Below, one piece after another: positions 57,116 through 64,000 of a DNA stretch of 64,000 nt. The notes under the pieces were generated by a model. It was not told where the DNA came from. It worked only from the letters and a program-made list of their open reading frames with translations, and did not search any database. This DNA is from Paratinospora sagittata (taxonomy: Eukaryota; Streptophyta; Magnoliopsida; Ranunculales; Menispermaceae), in the NCBI GenBank assembly GCA_035771175.1, contig CM069607.1:16438001-16502000 (forward strand), in the 5' to 3' direction. The position numbers and the translations under genes are program-made. How positions within the stretch are numbered: position 1 is the first letter of the stretch; each line of letters starts with the position of its first letter.

Positions 57116-58702
57116 CTAATTTTTCCACCTACTACTACTCCTCCTAGAACTTTTGTCAGTTACAGAATGACTACCTGAAAAACGTAGAAGATGTTCGCTC
57201 TTCTACCATGCCTTTCACACATGTTATCAAAGCATTCTGGGTCTCATGCATCTGAGCAAGATTAGAAACAATCACATTTAACTGGTCAAATGGATTTGTC
57301 GTTTGTCCCATTGATGGTTGGTAAGTTGTCTATCCCATAGGTGGAGGATAAATTGTAGGCATTGGTAGAAAATGTTGGACGTCTGGTCGACTAATAAGTG
57401 GAGGGTAATTAGTTTGATTATATGAAGGCTCCCTAATTGGGACTTCTTAGACAGTTGTATATGCTTGAGTCGGAACATTTTGAACTAGTAGACTCATCGG
57501 GATATCCTGTCTTCCAAAGTTTGGTGTCGTCCAATTTTGTTGCGGTTAGGTCACAGGAACTTGTGGAACTGGATGACATGGTACAATAGGAGTTGGAAAC
57601 CTTTGGTACGTCGTATTGCCTTGGGTTGGGAGGTTCCAAGAAGGTGGATTCGCCGGAACTCCCTGTCCATTCTGATTTGTTTGTGGTTGACTCAAGTTGC
57701 CAAAGAGATCGTCTTCGGAGAATAGATGATCGATTTGATCATTATTTAGGGTTGGGTCTGTTGTGGTGTTCTTGTTTGGTTCATTGACTGTGCTTCCCTA
57801 ATTGAATTCTTGCACTGACTTTTTTGTTGAAAATGCCCATTGTTATCTCTAGCTCTACTGCTATTTTCCCTCGAAGTCGTGCCAAAAATTTCTTCGTCAG
57901 TCACCCCTCCCCTTGAGACGAAAATCTTTGAGATGGAGGATACAGTAACAGCATTAGTGATCTGTTTCGAAGATTCATCAAAAGTATTGATGTTTGCCTC
58001 CCCAAGCATCCTCATGATCAAAACTCTATAGCCGAGGAGTTCCTTCTTTGTAGGATTTTGAATCACCCGCAACATTTGTTGGATGATAATGTGAGGTAGG
58101 GAGAGAAAGATTCCTTTTTCTAAGCAGTATAGCACAAGAAGTTGAGTTCTTATCATGGATCCTCTAGTCACCAATTCCGGCAAGATGTTGCCGAATACAA
58201 TCTTCCCAAGGCCGGCAAGAGGTGGTTTAAGGAGATTATTTGGGAGGTAGGCGTCCATCATTTGGGTGTACAGCTTGTCGGCGAGGAAATTGAACAATTG
58301 TTCCTTGGATTCCGCGATCTCTGCAACCGTCTGGGGTTCGTGTTGATCAATGATCTTGTCTCCTATTAGGATTTCCATAAGTCGTGAAATAGTTTCGACG
58401 TTGATGGAAATCTTTACTCCCTTGATCATTGTCTCCAAGAAAGGGTTGATCCCATTTTCTTGAAGTCCCACGAAATTCATGGATTCGTAAAAATACTTCA
58501 CCAAGTTGAAGGAAACGTAACCCTCAACTTTTGTTATATTCAGCCACCCCAACTTTGAGAGTTTGTCGTGAAAGATAGGACGGAAATGGAGATCCCTATT
58601 GTCGATACTCCTCATAGTCATAACCTCTCTTTTGGAAAGTTTCATAAGTCCTGCGAAAATCGGTTCCCGACTACTGAAAGTTGTTCCTTCACTTGAGGTC
58701 AT
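57116..58702 (-). pseudogene. aORF1 of copy D
   Basis: Longest uninterrupted N-terminal part: open from the ATG at 58702 (MTSSEGTTFSSREPIFAGLM) for about 318 codons to 57746. It covers LGWLNITKVEGYVSFNLVKY, MIKGVKISINVETISRLMEI, LPNNLLKPPLAGLGKIVFGN, RTQLLVLYCLEKGIFLSLPH and FVSRGGVTDEEIFGT. The Pro/Gln-rich remainder to 57116 has stops and frameshifts. The protein-level match to A-C across diverged DNA suggests past selection on the protein. Confidence 0.75.
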
Positions 58703-59130
58703 TATCTTGTTGAAAGGAAGATAAAACTTGTGAAATACACAAAATATATTCCTAACATTTTTAAAATTTATGCCTTGTCTGTTGGACAATATTTTCTATT
58801 TTTCCTCTTGATGTTTATGTCGTCAATGAAAAAAAAAATTCATTAACAACAAGTTATATATATATATATATATCTCATATATACATATAGATATTATAAA
58901 TCTTAACTATATATATATATAGTTTTCATAAATCATAACTATATATATATATAAATCTAAACTATATAAAAACTATATAGTTATCAAGATATATATATTT
59001 TTAATATAACTCTTAACTATATATAATTCATATATATAGTTCTAAAGATATATATATCTACTATAATTTTTTGTTCTCCTAATTTGTGGACTTGGGCAGG
59101 CCGTGGACCTTTCTCTCTGATACCCTTAAA
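58703..59130 (-). other. AT-rich leader of copy D
   Basis: No gene. (TA)n and inverted repeats at 58850-59065. The donor-like GTAAGG of A and C reads GAAAGG here, and the acceptor AG before aORF1 reads AA (about 58710), so both candidate splice sites of this leader are lost in this copy. Confidence 0.6.
59115..59125 (-). promoter_or_regulatory. Primer-binding site, tRNA-iMet type (copy D)
   Basis: In sense GGGTATCAGAG, one base different from the exact site in copy C, five bases from the 5' LTR. Confidence 0.8.
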
Positions 59131-61792
59131 TGTCACACCCCGCCCGGACGCGCCTAAATCAGTATAACACTCATAGGCGGGGCGAGAATGCATTATAATA
59201 ATAACCAAGTGTGTAGGAACACAATGGAGTACAATTTGATTATATTAATTTCAGAATGTATCTTTGTACAAAATACGATTGAGGGAACATCCTCCCAAAA
59301 TGTCCCTGTAATTAACAAGGGTTACAAAATATGGGCCCAAAAACCTCCACTCAGTCCACCCTAATTTCCTGAGAAAAATTGGATGACAACAGGATGAGCT
59401 ACTCGCCCAGTGGGTAAAATAGTTCATGAATATAACAATTAATAAAGGAAACTTCATAATCAAATATCACATAAACACAACAAGCATCATAATCAATACA
59501 GCATGTGTGTAAGCATGACACCATCTCGTAATGGTTCCATGATTGTACATCGTTTGAGTTCACATACAGATGTCCATCCCCAGGTAAAGCTGGGTTCTCA
59601 TTGTACGTCCCTCCTCAGGAACGACGCCATGGATTCACGTACAGATGTCCATCCCCAGGTAAACCCAGGTTCTCATTGTACATCCCTCTCTAGAGAAATA
59701 TCAATAATAGTGAGCATTGCTTCTAACTGTTTTGTGGATCATAAACCACTTACGTACCTAGGTGGTGTTTATGTATGATGCCAATGCATGAACAGGTCCG
59801 ATCTTTACTAACATTAGACAGGATTTGCCAACGTCTGGTGATTCTTATCAGGTTAGTATCACCACGTGTAAAGTTAGGATGTTCAGTATCACTTGTACAA
59901 GCTGATAGCTTTCAAATAAGACCAACCAGATTAGTCTCAAGTTTGAGAGGTGAGACACGAGGTCTACTTAAGTACCAATCGTCTAGAGCAGCACGCTGCC
60001 TCCCGTTCACTATGGTTGAGTTAGATTGACCACTAATCTGGCATAATAACAATGTAATACATGAACTTCAAATATACATGTCACACCCCGCCCGGACGCG
60101 ACTAAATCGGTGGGACACTCACGGACGGGGCACGAATGCATTATAACGATAGCTGAGTGCGCGGAAACACGATTAAGTACAAGTCTGATTTCATTAATTT
60201 CAGAATATAATTGTACATGAAATAGTTAAGGGAACATTCTCCCAAAATCCCCAATGAATAATACAAAGGGTATAAAATGTGGGCCCAAAAACCTACACCC
60301 AGTCCACCCTAATCTCCTGTGAAAAATTGGATAACAACGGAGTGAGCTACATGCTCGGTGGGTAAAATAGTTCGTGAATATAACAATTAGTAAAGCAAAC
60401 TTCATGATCAAATATCTTAAAAACACATCAGAGCATCATAATCAATCCAACATGTATGTATGCATGACACCGTCTGGTATTGGTTTGATGACTGTACATC
60501 GCCTGAGTTCACGTACAGATGTCCCTCCCCATGAGTAGCCGGGTTCTCATTGTACGTCCCTCCTCAGGAATGACGCTCTGGATTCACGTACAGATGTCCC
60601 TCCCCAAAAGGGGCCAGGTTCTAATAGTACGTCCCTCTCTAGAGAAATATAATGAATAGCCAACATCGCTTCTAACCATTCTATGAATCATAAACCACAT
60701 ACATCCCTAGGTGGTGCTTTGTATGATGCCAATGCACGAACTGGTCCGGTCTTTACTTAACATTTAGACAGGATTTGGCAACGTCTGGTGATCCTTATCA
60801 GGGTCGGTATCACGACATGCAAGGTTAGGACATTCAGTATTACTTGTATAAGCTGATAGCTTTCAAATAAGACCAACCAGATCAGTCTCCAGTTGAGAGG
60901 TGAGACATGAGGTCTACTTAAATACCAATCGTCTAGAGCAGCATGCTGCCTCCCGTTCACTATTTAAAGTTACTGAGGACAAGACTGAGTCTGGTTGAGC
61001 CAGATTGACTCCTAATCCGGCATAACAACAGTGTAATACATGAACTCCAATTATACAGGCATAAGTATGACAGTATGAACATTATACTCAATAATGCAGT
61101 GTAAATGAATAGTAGACATAATGATAAATGAATGTAAACTTTAATAAAAGTTATAAGACACGCAAACCTATGTTTTGTTCTCCACCTTCAGATAAAAGCT
61201 CCTTTAAAAATTAGCGCTTTCTCTCGGAAAGAAAGTCTCAAAAGAGAAGACAAAAACTCAAAATGAGTGAAAGAGAGAAGGAATATCACAAGGTGGAGTG
61301 ATTTTGGTGTGAGAAATGAGGAGGGGGGAGGGGTTCTTCAATAGGGAAAATGCGACCGAACGTTCGGGCATGTGCCCCAACCAAAATGTTTTTTTTTTGT
61401 GCAAACCTAGGGAAACACAATACAGGCATAAGTATGACAGGTATGAGCATTATATGCAATGATGTAGTGTAAATTAATAGTAGACAATGATAAATGAATG
61501 TAAACTTTTATAAAAGTTATAAGACACGCAAACCTATGTTTCGTTCCCCACCTTCAGATAATAACTCATTCTAGAACTGGTGCCTTCCCCCAAGAAGAAC
61601 CGCGTTGCACCACGAAGAGAGTCTCAAAGAGAGAAGAGAAAAACTCAAGGAGAGTGAGAGAGAGAGAGAGAAATCAGCAAGTGATTTGGTGTTAAAAATA
61701 CCAAAGGGGGAAGGGGGGGCTTTTTATAGTCAAAAAGGTGCCCGAAGTTTAAATAATTTTTATTTATTTATTTTTCTTCCTAGGTATTTGCA
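59131..61792 (-). repeat. 5' LTR of Tekay copy D, split by solo LTR F
   Basis: Parts 59131-60078 and 61425-61792, joined at an ATACA duplication around LTR F. A deletion of about 30 bp near 60013 removes part of the conserved block. Its sense start is altered (TGCAAATACCTAGG rather than TGTAATACCCTAGG). Confidence 0.82.
60079..61419 (-). mobile_element. Solo LTR F of the Tekay A/C subfamily
   Basis: 1341 bp inside the 5' LTR of copy D, same orientation, with a perfect target duplication ATACA (60074-60078 and 61420-61424). One palindromic module (ACCGAACGTTCGGGCAT, about 61353). Sense start mutated to TGTGTTTCCCTAGG. Confidence 0.88.
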
Positions 61793-62898
61793 GCAGCGTG
61801 GAGAAGTTTTTAGAGGAGATTTTGGAAGCCGCGGCATGGATGGATGCAGCGTTTGTTTGGAGTTTCTCTCTTCTTTCCTCTTCACTTTGAATGGGGACAT
61901 AGTAGTTGCGTTTTCTTCATTTTTTCTTGGCGACTTCATGTTTAGAGGTCTACACTATAGTTTTTGCATTTAGTTGATTTGATTAGATTTCTCTATTGCA
62001 TTGAGCTAGTTATTTTTGAGTTGTGCGTTGATGCTTTTATTTCTAAAAATTCTGCAACTCTATTTTCAGATTTGTGGATTAGGAATTTTGAGGATGATAA
62101 TTATTATCTAGGTTTGGTTATTGCATATGGTTGTTTGATTCAATTTTATTAATTCCGATTTTTTTTGGGTTAATTAGAGATTTGGAATTTAGTGATTCAT
62201 GCTTTAAATTTTTTGGTTTTGCTAGTAAATTATGATTAGTTGAATTGTTTAATTTTAGGTTGTTTTATTTTGCAATAAATCTGAATTTTTTTAGGTTAGT
62301 TTTAGAATCAGTTTATTTTATTTTATTTTATTTTTGTTAATTGCAAGTGAATTTCTTCTTATGGGTTATTTTAAAATCATGTTAGGCTAGGTTAATTTTA
62401 CTAAGGCTATAAGTTTTGTTCTAATTAGTTCATGGTATTATTATTTTAAATAAAAAAGGGTTTTCATGTTTATTTTGATTTGATTAAAAATCTGAATTAT
62501 TTTATTTTTTTGGGAAAATTTATTTTATCTATAAATATCTTGATTGAATGTGATTTCCAAAATACATTGAATACTTAAGATTCCCTGTGATAAAATATTT
62601 CGTTTTGCAGGTTGATTTTTAGTTTGTCAAAATTATTTTTAGTTGGTTTAATCGATTTATATTCCAGTTTGAATGAATTTCTATTTAATTTTAACCGAGT
62701 AATAATTATTTAAAATTGATTCCATGAATTAATAGAATGAGTCTTTTATGCCTTAGTTGTTTTTATTATTAAATTTAATTAATTACTCGTCTCTTTGTTG
62801 TCACACTAGTCAATCTCTGTCGGATAGACCTTGTGAGTACTACAATTGATTTTTGTACGCTTGCAAGTTTAGAATATCTCATTTAATTGAGAGTAAAA
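61793..62898 (+). repeat. Athila-like LTR, right segment
   Basis: No gene. T-rich, with GATAGACCTTGTGAGTACTA and GTACGCTTGCAAG phrases near the end that match the end of the Athila-like LTR at 15892. It is followed by a primer-site region at 62903. Confidence 0.6.
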
Positions 62899-62902
62899 AG
62901 TT

Positions 62903-62922
62903 TTTGGCATTGTTTCCGGGGA
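62903..62922 (+). promoter_or_regulatory. Primer-site region of the Athila-like element
   Basis: TTTGGCATTGTTTCCGGGGA, a mutated form of the TTGGCGCCGTTGCCGGGGA phrase next to the LTR in Athila-type and related elements. Confidence 0.65.
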
Positions 62923-63293
62923 TTGCAGCGTGTGACAAAAACAAAGTTACAAAAATCCTTTTATTCTATTTTTATTTTTATTTTCCTCATCTCCATTTTA
63001 TTTTGTTTTGCAGAGTCTGGAGGACTGTAGGATTGCGTCAGTAAAGCACGATAAGTATTTCTTAATTATTAAATTTGTAGTTTAGGTTTGCATCTTGTGT
63101 GTTTTCTTGGTGACTTGTTCGAATAGAAATCTTTATGTGGTGCATTTTGTGTGCTCCTCTGACCTTAGTAGTGTAGGTAGTTTTTAGGTTTTCATCATAT
63201 TGCATAAGCAAGTGGCAACGTGATCACACAAGCTGCTTGATCAGATTTGACTCACACTCAGAGGATAGTGCTAATCTTCAAGTTGTTGAAAAA
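62923..63293 (+). other. Leader of the Athila-like element
   Basis: T-rich leader between primer site and gag, without a gene. A TTTATTTTGTTTTGCAG run near 63013 resembles a plant 3' splice site. Confidence 0.4.
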
Positions 63294-64000
63294 ATGGCTG
63301 ATAATGCGAGTAACCACGGGGATAATGGAGACCACATGGACTAATACATAGACCAACCTATGCGAACTTTGCGTGATTATCTGTAGCCTACTAGGTCTAA
63401 TTCTCCATCATGTATGATATTTCCAACTAATACTGACACCTTTGATTTGAAGCCAGGAGTCATCCAATTGCTTCCCAAATTTCATGGCCTAGATTCTGAA
63501 AGTCCTTACTTGCACCTAAAAGAATTTGATGAGGTGTGTGCAACTGTGTAGCACTTCCCGAACATTAGTGAAGATGAAGTAAAACTAAAGCTATTTCCTT
63601 TCTCATTAAAGAAAAAGGCTAAGACATGGCTTAATGCCTTAAAGCCTAAGTCTATTGGCACATGGCAGGAAATGACCAGGGAGTCTTTTAAAAAATTCTT
63701 CCCTACTCATAAGACCAATAACCTTAGGAGGCAAATCATTAATTTCGCCCAAAAGGACAACTAGACATTTTTTCGATGTTAGGAGTGCTTTAAAGAGTTG
63801 TTATTAAGTAGTCTTCATCATGTCTATGAAATATAGCGTACTATAAGCTTCTTTTATGATGCTTTGACAACACAAACACGCCAAATTGTGGAAATTATGT
63901 GTAATAGGGAATTTCTTAATAAAGACCCCGAGGAGGCTTGGGAGTATTTTGATCAGTTAGGAGAAAATGCCCAATCTTGGGAAAGTACTGAAGAGACTGA
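63294..64000 (+). pseudogene. gag of an Athila-like Ty3/gypsy element (runs off the window)
   Basis: From MADNASNHGDNGDHMD one frame is kept to the window end, with six in-frame stops (one TAA, five TAG) and no frameshift. Recognisable gag core: LLPKFHGLDSESPYLHLKEF, LKLFPFSLKKKAKTWLNALK, TWQEMTRESFKKFFPTHKTN, then FFYDALTTQTRQIVEIMCNR and NKDPEEAWEYFDQLGENAQS. This is the Athila/Tat-type capsid pattern. The stops lie where relatives have Gln or Trp, consistent with C-to-T and G-to-A decay. Confidence 0.85.

Larger units (their letters stand above)
50533..61792 (-). mobile_element. Tekay/Del-type chromovirus copy D with two accessory ORFs
   Basis: Minus-strand copy inserted in an Athila-like LTR; flanks GCAGT (50528-50532) and GCAGC (61793-61797) are a target duplication with one change. 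LTRs 50533-51847 and 59131-61792, the second split by solo LTR F. The order of internal parts is as in A-C. It lacks the N-terminal half of RT. Sequence differences in the LTR (CCATCCCCAGGTAAAGCC) place it in its own subgroup. Confidence 0.88.

Noticed and set aside
61605..61973. 122-codon plus-strand frame
   Set aside because: Starts in the D LTR and runs into the Athila-like LTR across the insertion boundary, so it is a composite of repeats.
1..64000. CRISPR arrays, bacterial operons, tRNA or rRNA genes
   Set aside because: Tandem arrays here are LTR-internal minisatellites without spacer structure; no tRNA cloverleaf or rRNA segment was recognised by eye.

Overview
This window reads as repeat-packed plant nuclear DNA, most likely intergenic heterochromatin of an angiosperm. 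I see no host gene, no tRNA or rRNA gene and nothing prokaryotic. Nearly every base can be assigned to nested LTR retrotransposons: Ty3/gypsy chromoviruses of the Tekay/Del type, Ty1/copia elements with Sirevirus-like ends, Athila-like gypsy elements, and one very long solo LTR of an unidentified family. The species cannot be named from the sequence. Most coding sequence is broken, mainly by C-to-T or G-to-A type stop codons.

Layout. 1-1894: 3' part of a copia LTR joined to a decayed copia RNase H (+). 1895-12708: Tekay copy A (-), inserted in that copia element. 12709-13269: rest of the copia 3' end. 13270-32029: a copia 3' LTR split by an Athila-like relic (about 13.47-17.04 kb, -) and by Tekay copy B (18697-31679, +, perfect 5-bp target duplication). 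B is itself interrupted in its protease by an inverted solo LTR (G, 24616-26234). 32040-33620: diverged Tekay fragment E (-). 33621-47471: Tekay copy C (-), with a 2.96-kb solo LTR (41278-44236) inside. 47472-47733: 3' end of a further Tekay copy. 47770-50020: another copia 3' end and LTR. 50021-62898: an Athila-like LTR (+) split by Tekay copy D (50533-61792, -), which holds solo LTR F (60079-61419). 62899-64000: primer site, leader and broken gag of that Athila-like element, running off the window.

The unusual system is the Tekay family. All four long copies share one sense-strand order: LTR, tRNA-iMet primer site, AT-rich leader, an extra ORF of about 520 codons (aORF1), a spacer of roughly 0.5-0.8 kb with three repeated motifs, gag-pol ending in a chromodomain, a second extra ORF of about 165 codons (aORF2), polypurine tract, LTR. 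The usual Tekay/Del plan is gag-pol alone. Intron-acceptor-like sequences sit just before the ATG of aORF1 and of gag, and a (C/T)AG abuts the ATG of aORF2. A GTAAGG donor-like site abuts the primer site. This suggests, but does not prove, that several proteins are made by alternative splicing of one RNA, as in complex retroviruses. A block of about 85 nt in the Tekay LTR transcript is also found in the leader of the unrelated Athila-like relic, which points to a shared RNA-level function or to exchange between families.
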